This document shows positions 17,421 to 26,766 of a DNA stretch of 64,000 bases, piece by piece (position 1 is the first letter of the stretch; each line of letters starts with the position of its first letter). A program made the position numbers and the translations under genes. The DNA is from Zoogloeaceae bacterium (GTDB taxonomy: Bacteria > Pseudomonadota > Gammaproteobacteria > Burkholderiales > Rhodocyclaceae): positions 62,001 to 126,000 of the forward strand of contig JACKLY010000007.1 of assembly GCA_024235655.1 (NCBI GenBank), read 5' to 3'. A model generated the notes under the pieces. That model did no database searches. It was not told where the DNA came from and was given only the letters and a program-made list of their open reading frames with translations.

Positions 17421-18653
17421 TCAGGCAGCCGCCGGTTTTGCGCGCGATGGCAGCGGCGCCATCGACAGGCCGAGGCCCAGCCAGACCAGGGTCAGCAGAC
17501 CGCAAGCCGCATACACGGCCTCGGCGCCAAAACGCTGCGCCAGCACGCCGCCAAGCAGGCCGCCCGTGGCCAGCCCCAGCGCCTGCACCGTATTATATAT
17601 GCCCAGAGCAAGGCCTTTGGACTGCGGCGGCGCGATCCGCGAGATCATCGACGGCAGCGAGGCTTCAAGGATATTGAAGCCGGCGAAGAAGATGAACAGG
17701 AAGAAAGCCAGCAACCAGACACCGCTGCCGAACAGGGCAAAACCAATCTGTGTGACCAGAATGAGTACGATGGCGCCATTGAATACCTGCTTGGTCTTGT
17801 TCTTCTTCTCGGCCACGATGATCGCCGGAATCATCAGCACGAACGACAGCAGCAGGGCCGGCAGGTAAACCTTCCAGTGATCCGGCAGGGCCAAACCGCC
17901 CAACTGCACCAAGGCCAGCGGTACGACGACGAACATGGCCATCTGCGCCATGTGCAGCGTAAAGATGCCGAAATTGAGGCGCAGCAGCTCCGGGTTGAAC
18001 GCCACCTGGGCAAAAGAAACCGGCGCTGCGTCGTGATGTTCGGCCGGTGGCTGTGCCGGCACCACATAAAGCACCATCAGGATGGCCACCAGTGCCAGCA
18101 GGCCGGTCATGCCGAACAGCCCGCCCATGCCGATGGCTTGATACAGTACCGGCGCCAGCACCAGCGACAACGCAAAGACCAGGCCGATCGACGAACCGAT
18201 CATGGCCATCACCTTGGTGCGATGCTGTTCCCGCGTCAGGTCAGCCGCCAGCGCGGTTACCGCCGCTGAAATGGCACCCGCACCCTGCAGGATGCGACCG
18301 ACGATCACCCACCAGATATCCGGGGCAAAGGCAGCAACAAAGCTGCCGAAAGCAAAGATACCCAGGCCGACAATGATGACCGGCTTGCGGCCGAAGCGAT
18401 CGGAGGCAACACCAAAGGCAATCTGCAGCATCGCCTGGGTCAGCCCGTAGGCACCGAGGGCGATGCCCACCAGCGTCAGGTTATCGCCACCCGGAATCTC
18501 CCGCGCATGCACGGCAAAGACGGGCAGGATCAGGAACAAACCGAGCATACGCAGTGCAAAAATCGCTGCGAGGCTGGCGCCGGCGCGCTTTTCGTCGCGC
18601 GTCATCGGGTCGGCCGAGGAAGGGAACATGGGAGTAGGTCTGAATTGGTTCAT
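17421..18653 (-). CDS. MFS transporter (DHA1/YajR-like)
   Basis: The 410-residue product has twelve predicted transmembrane segments. The family motif A, ASDRFGRKPVI, is in the loop after helix 2 (about residues 83-93), and a second, weaker copy lies between helices 8 and 9. The N-terminal LRMLGLFLILPVFAVHARE resembles the YajR group, but the extra C-terminal cytoplasmic domain of E. coli YajR is absent. The substrate is unknown. The gene lies between ssb and uvrA, divergent from uvrA across only 62 bp. The annotated ATG gives a 25-residue cytoplasmic tail; an internal ATG at about residue 9 or 17 is also possible. Confidence 0.9.
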   Translation of the reverse strand: MNQFRPTPMFPSSADPMTRDEKRAGASLAAIFALRMLGLFLILPVFAVHAREIPGGDNLTLVGIALGAYGLTQAMLQIAFGVASDRFGRKPVIIVGLGIFAFGSFVAAFAPDIWWVIVGRILQGAGAISAAVTALAADLTREQHRTKVMAMIGSSIGLVFALSLVLAPVLYQAIGMGGLFGMTGLLALVAILMVLYVVPAQPPAEHHDAAPVSFAQVAFNPELLRLNFGIFTLHMAQMAMFVVVPLALVQLGGLALPDHWKVYLPALLLSFVLMIPAIIVAEKKNKTKQVFNGAIVLILVTQIGFALFGSGVWLLAFFLFIFFAGFNILEASLPSMISRIAPPQSKGLALGIYNTVQALGLATGGLLGGVLAQRFGAEAVYAACGLLTLVWLGLGLSMAPLPSRAKPAAA

Positions 18654-18715
18654 GCTGGGGAAGGGCGTATATTAGCAGGTTTGCTTAGCCAGCCGTTTCG
18701 GCCCCAGACCCCCCC

Positions 18716-21550
18716 ATGGAAGAAATCCGCATACGCGGTGCGCGCACCCACAATCTCAAGAACATCAGTCTCGATCTGCCGCGCGACAAACTGATCGTCA
18801 TCACCGGGCTGTCCGGCTCAGGTAAGTCCTCACTCGCGTTCGACACCCTGTATGCAGAAGGGCAGCGCCGTTACGTCGAGTCACTGTCGGCCTACGCCCG
18901 GCAGTTCCTGCAGTTGATGGAAAAGCCGGATGTCGACCTGATCGAGGGACTTTCACCGGCCATTTCGATCGAGCAGAAGGCTACCAGCCACAACCCGCGC
19001 TCGACCGTCGGCACCGTCACCGAGATCCACGACTACCTGCGCCTGATGTACGCCCGCGCCGGCACGCCCTATTGCCCGGAACACCAGCAGGCGCTGGAAG
19101 CGCAAACGGTTTCGCAGATGGTGGACCACGTGCTGGCACTGCCGGAAGACACCAAGCTGATGGTCATGGCGCCCGTGGTTGCCAACCGCAAGGGCGAACA
19201 ACTCGATCTCTTTGCCGAGTTGCGTGCCCAGGGCTTTGTGCGGGTTCGTGTCGATGGCAAGGTGTATGAAATTGACGAGGTGCCCAAGCTGACCAAGTCG
19301 CACAAGCACACCGTCGATGTGGTCGTAGACCGCCTCAAGGTGCGTGAAGACATGCGCCAGCGCCTCGCCGAATCCTTCGAAACCGCCTTGCGCCACGCCG
19401 AAGGGCGAGCCATTGCGCTGGAAATGGACAGCAATACCGAGCACCTGTTTTCGGCCAAGTTTGCCTGTCCGATCTGTTCCTACTCGCTGCAGGAACTGGA
19501 ACCGCGCCTTTTCTCGTTCAACAACCCGATGGGCGCCTGCCCGAAATGCGACGGGCTCGGCGTCATCCAGTTCTTCGATCCGAAGCGTGTGGTGGCCCAC
19601 CCTGATCTGTCGCTGGCCGCGGGCGCCATCCGCGGCTGGGACCGACGAAACCAGTTCTACTTCCAGTTGCTGACTTCGCTGGCCAATCATTTTGAATTCA
19701 GCATCGACACGGAATGGAAGGAACTGCCGGAAGATATTCAGCAGTTGATACTGCATGGTTCCGGCCGGCAGACGATTCCCTTCAGCTACCTCAACGAACG
19801 AGGCCGGGCGACAGTGCGCGAGCACACTTTCGAGGGCATCATTCCCAATCTGGAGCGTCGCTACAAGGAAACCGATTCAACCGCCGTACGCGAAGAGCTT
19901 TCCAAGTACATCAGCGATTCCGGCTGCCCAAGCTGCGAAGGCACGCGTCTGCGGGTAGAAGCGCGCAACGTTCGCATTGGCGGCGCCACCTTGCACGAGA
20001 TCAGCCGCATGCCACTGGGCACGGCGCGGGATTTCTTCCTCAATCTGACCATGACCGGCCACAAGGCACAGGTGGCAGAGAAAATTCTCAAGGAAGTCAC
20101 CAGCCGCCTGCAGTTCCTGATCAACGTCGGCCTCGATTACCTGTCGCTCGACCGCTCGGCGGAAACCCTTTCCGGCGGCGAAGCGCAGCGTATCCGGCTG
20201 GCGTCGCAGATCGGCTCCGGCCTCACCGGCGTCATGTACGTGCTCGATGAGCCGTCGATCGGTCTGCATCAGCGCGACAACGACCGCCTGCTCGGCACGC
20301 TCAAGCAGCTGCGCGACATCGGCAACACGGTGATTGTCGTCGAGCACGACGAGGACGCCATCCGCTGCGCCGACTACGTGGTCGATATCGGCCCCGGTGC
20401 CGGCGTGCATGGCGGCGAAATCGTGGCCCAGGGTACGCCGGCCGATGTCGAGAACCACCCCGACTCGATGACCGGCGCCTATCTTTCCGGCAAATGCCAG
20501 ATCGCCGTCCCGGCCACCCGGCGTGCACCCAACCGGGAAAAGCTGCTGCACGTGCTCGGCGCCACCGGCAACAACCTGAAGGAGGTTGCACTGGAACTGC
20601 CGGTCGGTCTGTTCACCTGCATCACCGGCGTTTCCGGCTCCGGCAAGAGCACACTGATCAACGACACCCTCTTCGCTGCTGCCGCCAAGCATCTGTACGG
20701 CTCCAGCGCCGAACCGGCGGCGCACGACGAGATCATCGGCCTCGACCATTTCGACAAGGTGATCAACGTTGACCAGAGCCCGATCGGCCGCACACCACGC
20801 TCCAACCCGGCCACCTACACCGGCCTGCTGACACCGATCCGCGAACTTTTCTCCGGCGTTCCCGAGTCACGTACCCGCGGCTACGGCCCGGGGCGTTTCT
20901 CCTTCAACGTCAAGGGTGGGCGCTGCGAGGCCTGCCAGGGCGATGGCGTGATCAAGGTCGAGATGCACTTCCTGCCCGACATCTATGTGCCCTGCGACGT
21001 CTGCCACGGCAAACGCTACAACCGCGAAACGCTGGAGGTGCAGTACAAGGGCAAGAACATCTACGACATCCTGCAGATGACGGTCGAGCAGGCACGCGAA
21101 TTCTTCGATGCCGTACCGGTCGTCCGCCGCAAGCTGCAGACGCTGGTTGACGTCGGCCTCTCCTACATCACCCTCGGCCAGAGCGCGACCACGCTCTCCG
21201 GCGGCGAGGCACAACGGGTCAAGCTGGCGCTCGAGCTCTCCAAGCGCGATACCGGCCGCACCCTCTATATCCTCGACGAGCCGACCACCGGCCTGCACTT
21301 CCAGGACATCGAACTGCTGCTCTCGGTGCTGCACCGGCTGGCCGACCACGGCAACACCGTGGTGGTGATCGAGCACAACCTCGACGTGATCAAGACTGCC
21401 GACTGGCTGATCGATCTCGGCCCCGAGGGTGGGGGGGGTGGCGGCAGAATCATCGCCACCGGCACGCCAGAAACCGTGGCCAACACCGCCGGCAGCCATA
21501 CCGGGCACTTTCTCAAACCCCTACTGACGCGACAAAAGGCAAGGGCATGA
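18716..21550 (+). CDS. uvrA: Excinuclease ABC subunit A
   Basis: This 944-residue protein is full length for UvrA, the damage-recognition ATPase of nucleotide excision repair. Both ABC modules are intact. The first has Walker A GLSGSGKSS near residue 31 and the signature LSGGEAQRIRLA near 488. The second has GVSGSGKST near 637 and LSGGEAQRVKLA near 826. Zinc-binding CPICS and CPKC pairs and CEACQGDG/CDVCHG are present. The ribosome-binding site is poor. No clear LexA operator is visible in the 62-bp divergent region. A run of eight G lies near the 3' end (about 21431-21438), within a Gly-rich loop. The stop overlaps dgkA (ATGA). Confidence 0.98.
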   Translation: MEEIRIRGARTHNLKNISLDLPRDKLIVITGLSGSGKSSLAFDTLYAEGQRRYVESLSAYARQFLQLMEKPDVDLIEGLSPAISIEQKATSHNPRSTVGTVTEIHDYLRLMYARAGTPYCPEHQQALEAQTVSQMVDHVLALPEDTKLMVMAPVVANRKGEQLDLFAELRAQGFVRVRVDGKVYEIDEVPKLTKSHKHTVDVVVDRLKVREDMRQRLAESFETALRHAEGRAIALEMDSNTEHLFSAKFACPICSYSLQELEPRLFSFNNPMGACPKCDGLGVIQFFDPKRVVAHPDLSLAAGAIRGWDRRNQFYFQLLTSLANHFEFSIDTEWKELPEDIQQLILHGSGRQTIPFSYLNERGRATVREHTFEGIIPNLERRYKETDSTAVREELSKYISDSGCPSCEGTRLRVEARNVRIGGATLHEISRMPLGTARDFFLNLTMTGHKAQVAEKILKEVTSRLQFLINVGLDYLSLDRSAETLSGGEAQRIRLASQIGSGLTGVMYVLDEPSIGLHQRDNDRLLGTLKQLRDIGNTVIVVEHDEDAIRCADYVVDIGPGAGVHGGEIVAQGTPADVENHPDSMTGAYLSGKCQIAVPATRRAPNREKLLHVLGATGNNLKEVALELPVGLFTCITGVSGSGKSTLINDTLFAAAAKHLYGSSAEPAAHDEIIGLDHFDKVINVDQSPIGRTPRSNPATYTGLLTPIRELFSGVPESRTRGYGPGRFSFNVKGGRCEACQGDGVIKVEMHFLPDIYVPCDVCHGKRYNRETLEVQYKGKNIYDILQMTVEQAREFFDAVPVVRRKLQTLVDVGLSYITLGQSATTLSGGEAQRVKLALELSKRDTGRTLYILDEPTTGLHFQDIELLLSVLHRLADHGNTVVVIEHNLDVIKTADWLIDLGPEGGGGGGRIIATGTPETVANTAGSHTGHFLKPLLTRQKARA

Positions 21551-21930
21551 GCGCAATCAAGGAATTCAAGGGCAAGCAGGGGCTGCAGCGCCTGATCAAC
21601 GCCACCGGCTACTCAAAGGCTGGTCTGGCTGCGGCATGGAAACACGAGGCTGCCTTTCGCGAGGAATGCCTGCTGGCCTTTATCGCCATCCCGCTCGGCT
21701 TGTGGCTGGGGCAAACCGGTATTGAAAAGGCGCTGCTGGTCGGCTCGGTGTTGCTGATCCTGATTGTCGAATTGCTGAACTCGGCAATTGAAGCAGTGGT
21801 CGACCGTGTCTCGGACGAACACCACGAACTCTCGAAGCGGGCCAAGGATATCGGCAGTGCCGCCGTCATGCTGACCCTGATCCTGACGGCCGCCACCTGG
21901 GCGCTGATCCTCATCCCGCACTTCGTTTAA
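21547..21930 (+). CDS. dgkA: Diacylglycerol kinase
   Basis: This 127-residue membrane enzyme matches the size and motifs of bacterial DgkA. It has an N-terminal amphipathic part, three transmembrane helices (about 40-57, 60-80, 105-125) and the active-site segments AFREE (about 38) and ELLNSAIEAVVDR (about 75-87). It phosphorylates diacylglycerol to phosphatidic acid and so recycles lipid from envelope glucan and LPS modification. The start overlaps the uvrA stop by four bases, so it is translationally coupled to uvrA. Confidence 0.96.
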   Translation: MSAIKEFKGKQGLQRLINATGYSKAGLAAAWKHEAAFREECLLAFIAIPLGLWLGQTGIEKALLVGSVLLILIVELLNSAIEAVVDRVSDEHHELSKRAKDIGSAAVMLTLILTAATWALILIPHFV

Positions 21931-21954
21931 ACCAGAACTTTCCGCAGGAAACCC

Positions 21955-24597
21955 ATGCGCACAGATACACCGCAGACCATTCATCGCGCCGACTACCAGC
22001 CGCTGAGCTGGACCGTTACCGACATCGACCTCCACTTTTCCCTCGACCCGGCGGCCACGCTGGTCACCAGCCGACTGACGCTGGCGCGCAACCCGCAAGC
22101 ACCACAAGGCCCGCTGGTGCTGCTCGGCGAAGAACTGGAACTGGTCTCGCTGCGAATCAATGGTGAGGAAGCGGCTGCACCACGCATCACGCCAACGCGC
22201 ATCGAAATCGATCTGCCGGGCGACAGTGCAAGCGCCGAGATCGTCACCCGTATTGCACCGGAAAAGAACACGGCGCTCTCCGGCCTGTACACCTCGCGCG
22301 GCGGTTTTTTCACCCAGTGCGAGGCAGAAGGCTTCCGCCGCATTACCTGGTTTCCGGATCGCCCGGACGTGATGGCACGTTTCACGGTGACGCTGGAAGC
22401 CGACAAGACCCGTTATCCGGTCTTGCTCTCCAACGGCAATCTGATCGACCAGAGCGACCTGCCCGATGGCCGGCATTCGGCGCGCTGGGAAGACCCCTTC
22501 CTCAAGCCTTCCTACCTGTTCGCGCTGGTTGCCGGCGACCTGGAAGTGAATGAACGCCGCATCCAGACGGCTTCCGGGCGCGACGTACTGCTGCAGATCT
22601 GGACGGAAGCGGCCAGCCTTGACCGTACCGAACACGCAATGGAATCGCTGATCCGCTCCATCCGCTGGGACGAACAGCGCTTCGGCCTGGAGCTTGATCT
22701 GGAGCGTTTCATGATCGTGGCCGTTTCCGACTTCAACATGGGCGCCATGGAGAACAAGGGGCTCAACATCTTCAATTCCAAGCTCCTGCTGGCCACCCCG
22801 GACACCGCCACGGACGTCGATTACGAGAACATCGAGGCGGTGGTTGCGCACGAATATTTCCACAATTGGACCGGCAACCGCGTCACCTGCCGCGACTGGT
22901 TCCAGCTGACGCTGAAGGAGGGCCTGACCGTTTTCCGCGACCAGGAGTTCACCGCCGACATGCTGGCCGCTGAAGGTGGTGAAACAGCCAGGGCGGTAAA
23001 GCTGATTGACGACGTGCGCGTACTGCGTGCCGCCCAGTTCCCGGAAGATGCCGGCCCGATGGCACACCCGATCCGCCCAGACAGCTATCAGGAAATCAAC
23101 AATTTCTACACGGCCACCGTCTATGAAAAGGGCGCCACCGTCATCCGCATGATCACCACGCTGCTTGGCCGCGACGGTTTCAGGAAGGGGATGGACCTCT
23201 ACTTTGCCCGCCACGACGGGCAGGCAGTGACCTGTGATGATTTTGTCGCGGCCATGGCCGATGCCAACGACCGGGATCTGACGCAGTTCCTGCGCTGGTA
23301 CAGCCGCCCCGGCACCCCCGTGCTGCAAGCCGAAGGCCGATACGATGCGGCCGCAAAGACCTACACGCTGCACCTGCGCCAGAGATCCGGCAATGACCAG
23401 GAGCCGCTGCTGATACCGGTGGCCGTCGGCCTGATCGCAGCCGATGGCAAGGATATGCCGCTGACACTGGAGGGGGATACAAGGCAGGGCACTCGCCTGC
23501 TTGAATTCGCGACGACCGAAGGTGACTGGGTGTTTACCGGCATTGCCGAAGCCCCCGTGCTCTCTCTGCTGCGTGGCTTTTCTGCACCGGTCAGCGTTGA
23601 ACTGGCAGAGGATGATGCAACACTGGCCTTCCGCATGGCGCACGACAACGACCCGTTCAACCGCTGGGATGCAGCACAGCGCTTCATGGAACGCACCGTT
23701 CTTTCGCTGGCGGCAGCAAGTGCTGCCGGCCAAGCGCTGGAAACGCCGGCCTCGTTCGTGAGCGCTTTCAGCAAATTGCTCTCCGACAACGCACTCGACC
23801 CTGCCTATCATGCCCAGGTTCTGGCGCTGCCGGGCGAGTCCTATCTGCTTGAGCGCATGCACCCCGCCGACCCGGCCGCCCTGCGCAAGGCAATGATGCA
23901 TCTGCTGCATGACATCGGCACCCGTTTCGCACCTGTCTGGCGCGAGCTTCATGCCGACTGTCGCGTTGCCGGCGACTACCGCTACCACCCGGCGGATATC
24001 GGCAAGCGGGCGCTGGCCAACCTGTGCCTGCGCTATCTGTGTGCCGGCGGGAACCCGGCCGGATATATTGCCGCCGCAGCCCAGTTCGATGCCGCCAACA
24101 ACATGACGGAATGCCTCGGCGCCCTGAGCGCCTTGGTGCATAGCGCCTCGCCCGAACGCGAGGCGGCAATCAAGGCCTTCCACATTCGCTACGCCAACGA
24201 CCCACTGGTACTCGACAAATGGTTCGCGTTGCAGGCCGGCGCCTGGCGCTGGGATGAAAGCGATGCAGCCACCCTGGAGCGCGTGCGGCAACTGCTGGTA
24301 CACCCGGCTTTCAAGCTATCCAATCCGAACAAGGTCTATGCCCTGCTTGGCAGCTTCTTCCGCGGCAACCCCGGAGAGTTCCACACCGCCGAGGGTTACG
24401 CATTCTGGGCAGAACAGATCATCGCCCTGAACGCCCTCAACCCGCAGGTTGCCTCGCGCATGGCTCGCACACTGGAGCGCTGGCGTTCATTCACCCCGGC
24501 GCTGCAGGCGAAAATGGAAGCGGCGCTGAAACAGGTGATGGCCTGCGAGAACCTTTCGCCGGATGTTGCCGAGGTGATCGGCAAGGCACTCGGCTAA
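21955..24597 (+). CDS. pepN: Aminopeptidase N (M1 family)
   Basis: The 880-residue product matches E. coli PepN. The gluzincin zinc site HEYFHNWTGNRV (about residues 299-310) with the downstream Glu in LKEGLTVFRDQEF (about 321) and the exopeptidase motif GAMENKG (about 263) are intact. It cleaves N-terminal amino acids from peptides in the cytoplasm. It follows dgkA by 24 bp with an AGGAAA site and is the third gene of the uvrA-dgkA-pepN run. It converges tightly on the K+ channel gene, with only 7 bp between the stops. Confidence 0.97.
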   Translation: MRTDTPQTIHRADYQPLSWTVTDIDLHFSLDPAATLVTSRLTLARNPQAPQGPLVLLGEELELVSLRINGEEAAAPRITPTRIEIDLPGDSASAEIVTRIAPEKNTALSGLYTSRGGFFTQCEAEGFRRITWFPDRPDVMARFTVTLEADKTRYPVLLSNGNLIDQSDLPDGRHSARWEDPFLKPSYLFALVAGDLEVNERRIQTASGRDVLLQIWTEAASLDRTEHAMESLIRSIRWDEQRFGLELDLERFMIVAVSDFNMGAMENKGLNIFNSKLLLATPDTATDVDYENIEAVVAHEYFHNWTGNRVTCRDWFQLTLKEGLTVFRDQEFTADMLAAEGGETARAVKLIDDVRVLRAAQFPEDAGPMAHPIRPDSYQEINNFYTATVYEKGATVIRMITTLLGRDGFRKGMDLYFARHDGQAVTCDDFVAAMADANDRDLTQFLRWYSRPGTPVLQAEGRYDAAAKTYTLHLRQRSGNDQEPLLIPVAVGLIAADGKDMPLTLEGDTRQGTRLLEFATTEGDWVFTGIAEAPVLSLLRGFSAPVSVELAEDDATLAFRMAHDNDPFNRWDAAQRFMERTVLSLAAASAAGQALETPASFVSAFSKLLSDNALDPAYHAQVLALPGESYLLERMHPADPAALRKAMMHLLHDIGTRFAPVWRELHADCRVAGDYRYHPADIGKRALANLCLRYLCAGGNPAGYIAAAAQFDAANNMTECLGALSALVHSASPEREAAIKAFHIRYANDPLVLDKWFALQAGAWRWDESDAATLERVRQLLVHPAFKLSNPNKVYALLGSFFRGNPGEFHTAEGYAFWAEQIIALNALNPQVASRMARTLERWRSFTPALQAKMEAALKQVMACENLSPDVAEVIGKALG

Positions 24598-24604
24598 AGC
24601 CACT

Positions 24605-26317
24605 TCAGGTTCGAGGGGATCTGGCCGTCAGCCACTGCCAGACCAAGCCCGCCGGGTGATCCTGCCCGGTCAGCAGGTATTCAAGGGCATTGGCATTGGA
24701 GAGCGCCATGCGCTGCTTCTCTCTGACTTCGGCTGATCCGGCAAAAAGCAGGGCGTCTCCGGCGCACAGCGCCGTCGTCGTCTCGGGAAAGACCATCGAA
24801 GCCCCTTCACGAACCAGCAGCAAGGGCACCAGTTCCAGCGCTTCTTCACGGTTTTCGAAACTTTGCAGCAGCACCTGCAGGCTCACTGGCCCTTGCGTCA
24901 GTTGATGCACAATCGCCGGTGCTGACTGAGCATCAATTTCAACATCCCAGACCAGAGGCACGACCCCGCCACACACCTCCTCCAGGCGCGTGCAGGCATC
25001 GGCCGCCCAGACATCGGGGCGGCGTCGCACTTCGGCAAGAAAAGCGGCCATCAACGGGGTGATGATCGTGGCCAGCGACTCATGCGCAACAATGCGGCTG
25101 GGCACCATGGTGAAGTCCGCTTCAAACGCCTTGAACAAGGCTTCGTTTGCCACCCAGTTCTGGCGGGCAACGATGAACAGCGAGGGGTTCAGATCCTTTG
25201 CCGTCATCGCGATCGACAGGTTGTTCACATCGTGGTCAGTCCCGGCCACCAACCCGACCGCTTGTTCGACACCGGCCGCCTGCAGCGTAACCGCTTCAGT
25301 GCCCAGCCCGGCAACATGGCGAAAACCGGGGGCAACCGCGCCTCCCGGTTCCGGTGTAACAACGCAGACCTGCACCGCATGATCGGCCAATTGCCGGATC
25401 ACCGGCCGGGAAAAGCGGCCGTGACCACAGACAATCCACTTGCCGGTAGGTGGCCTCCGGATCGGCGGCAGATGTTGCCCCGGCAAGCCGGTCAACCATT
25501 CGATCAGGCGCATGCTGTTCGGCGCTTCGATGGCCAGGCCCAGATAGTCGGCAAAACGGGCGTAGGGGTTGATGATGTGATGGGTACCGAACGAGGCCAT
25601 GTTGGCTTCGGTCATCGGGCTCTCCGCACGCGCCAGCACTGGCAGATCGGGGACAAGCAGGCGGACTGCGATGGCGATGGCCAGATTGGCGTTATCGTCA
25701 TTGGTTAGCGCCAGCACGCCCCGGCACTTGGCGTGACCGAGTCCGGCCTGTTCAAGAATGCCCGGCTGCTGCGCGTCGGCGGCAAGCGCCGGCACATCGG
25801 TCTTGAAATCCTCCAGATCAAGCGCCTGAACACGCGCTTCCCGCGACTCGATGACGACGAAGCGGATATTCAGCTCATCCAGCGCCCGGCAGACCAGCGC
25901 ACCGGTTTCGCCGCAACCGCAGACGAGATAGAAGGGTTCGTGCAGGTGGCGCACGCGCCGGGCAAAACGGGCATTTACCAGCACGTTCTGGAAGGCCTTG
26001 TCCTGAACCAGCGCCAGCAAGGTGATGATCGAATACGACCAGCCGATCACCGTCAGGTAGATGCAGACAATCACCCACAGACGCTGGGCATCCGAAAAGG
26101 CATTCGGGATTTCACCAAAACCGATGGTGGTGGCGGTGTAGCTGATGAAATAAAAGGCGTGGAAAAAACTGAGTGCGGGGGCTGGCTGACCGTTGGCGTC
26201 GACACCGGGCACCAGCGTCAGGCCGAGCACCGAAATGGCGTAGATGACGATAAGCACGATCAGCGGCACACGCATGCGCCGCAGGATCAGGAAGAAGACA
26301 CTGCCCGAATTACCCAT
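24605..26317 (-). CDS. K+ channel with two RCK/TrkA-N domains
   Basis: This product of about 570 residues starts at the ATG at 26317; a GTG at 26326 is possible. Two N-terminal transmembrane helices (about 10-35 and 75-105) flank a pore helix and the selectivity filter TTIGFGE (about 62-68). Two TrkA-N-like Rossmann domains follow: one with FYLVCGCGETGALVCRAL near 130 and one with WIVCGHGRFSRPV near 290. A TrkA-C-like end closes the protein. This is the MthK-like layout with tandem RCK halves in one chain. It is probably a ligand-gated K+ channel of the inner membrane. The small membrane protein encoded 31 bp upstream is a likely partner. Confidence 0.88.
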   Translation of the reverse strand: MGNSGSVFFLILRRMRVPLIVLIVIYAISVLGLTLVPGVDANGQPAPALSFFHAFYFISYTATTIGFGEIPNAFSDAQRLWVIVCIYLTVIGWSYSIITLLALVQDKAFQNVLVNARFARRVRHLHEPFYLVCGCGETGALVCRALDELNIRFVVIESREARVQALDLEDFKTDVPALAADAQQPGILEQAGLGHAKCRGVLALTNDDNANLAIAIAVRLLVPDLPVLARAESPMTEANMASFGTHHIINPYARFADYLGLAIEAPNSMRLIEWLTGLPGQHLPPIRRPPTGKWIVCGHGRFSRPVIRQLADHAVQVCVVTPEPGGAVAPGFRHVAGLGTEAVTLQAAGVEQAVGLVAGTDHDVNNLSIAMTAKDLNPSLFIVARQNWVANEALFKAFEADFTMVPSRIVAHESLATIITPLMAAFLAEVRRRPDVWAADACTRLEEVCGGVVPLVWDVEIDAQSAPAIVHQLTQGPVSLQVLLQSFENREEALELVPLLLVREGASMVFPETTTALCAGDALLFAGSAEVREKQRMALSNANALEYLLTGQDHPAGLVWQWLTARSPRT

Positions 26318-26348
26318 GGAGTCCACTGCCCGTGCGCTCCGGCTGCGC

Positions 26349-26732
26349 TCAGCGCCGCATCATCACGGTTTCGATGATCAGGATGACAACGGAAACGATA
26401 TTGGCAAACAGGGCGCCGCCGGAAAGCGAGACCACGCTGGAGGTGACATGCACGGTCATGCCGACTTCGGTGACATGGACCGCAATCGCCCAGGTGACAG
26501 CGGCCGCAATCAGCTGCAGGTCGGCAACCAGGCTGGTGGCCAGATGGATGGCTCCGATCTGGGTACGGTCACCGAACTTGAGGACGGTGGCGATCAGGCT
26601 GACAACAATGGCGGCAAACAGCTCGTAAATACTGTGCAGCTCCGGCCGGGCAATGTCGCCGATGAAGAAGCCGAAATTGAGCGTCGCGGCAAGCAGGATG
26701 AAAAATGCGAAAACCACCTTTTCGAGATTCAT
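26349..26732 (-). CDS. Small four-helix membrane protein (DUF6394-like), channel neighbour
   Basis: The start at 26732 gives a 127-residue protein opening MNLEKVVFAFFILLAATLNFGFFIGD; the open frame upstream has no ribosome-binding site. Four hydrophobic segments are visible (about 5-22, 35-52, 65-88, 105-122). The motif ATVLKFGDRTQIGA lies in the first cytoplasmic or periplasmic loop. I recall proteins of this appearance grouped as DUF6394, without known function, and I cannot check that here. It is directly upstream of the RCK channel in the same direction, so a subunit or regulator role in K+ transport is a reasonable inference. Confidence 0.72.
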   Translation of the reverse strand: MNLEKVVFAFFILLAATLNFGFFIGDIARPELHSIYELFAAIVVSLIATVLKFGDRTQIGAIHLATSLVADLQLIAAAVTWAIAVHVTEVGMTVHVTSSVVSLSGGALFANIVSVVILIIETVMMRR

Positions 26733-26766
26733 GACCGCCCCCCATGACGCTGTCAGTATTTTTTGA

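Noticed and set aside
18654..18715. Search for a LexA/SOS box between the MFS gene and uvrA
   Set aside because: No CTGT-N8-ACAG-like palindrome was found in the 62 bp, so SOS control of uvrA is not claimed.
21613..24303. 896-codon open frame on the minus strand opposite pepN
   Set aside because: It is the GC-driven shadow of pepN. The plus-strand protein has complete M1 peptidase motifs, while the minus-strand product has no recognisable domain.
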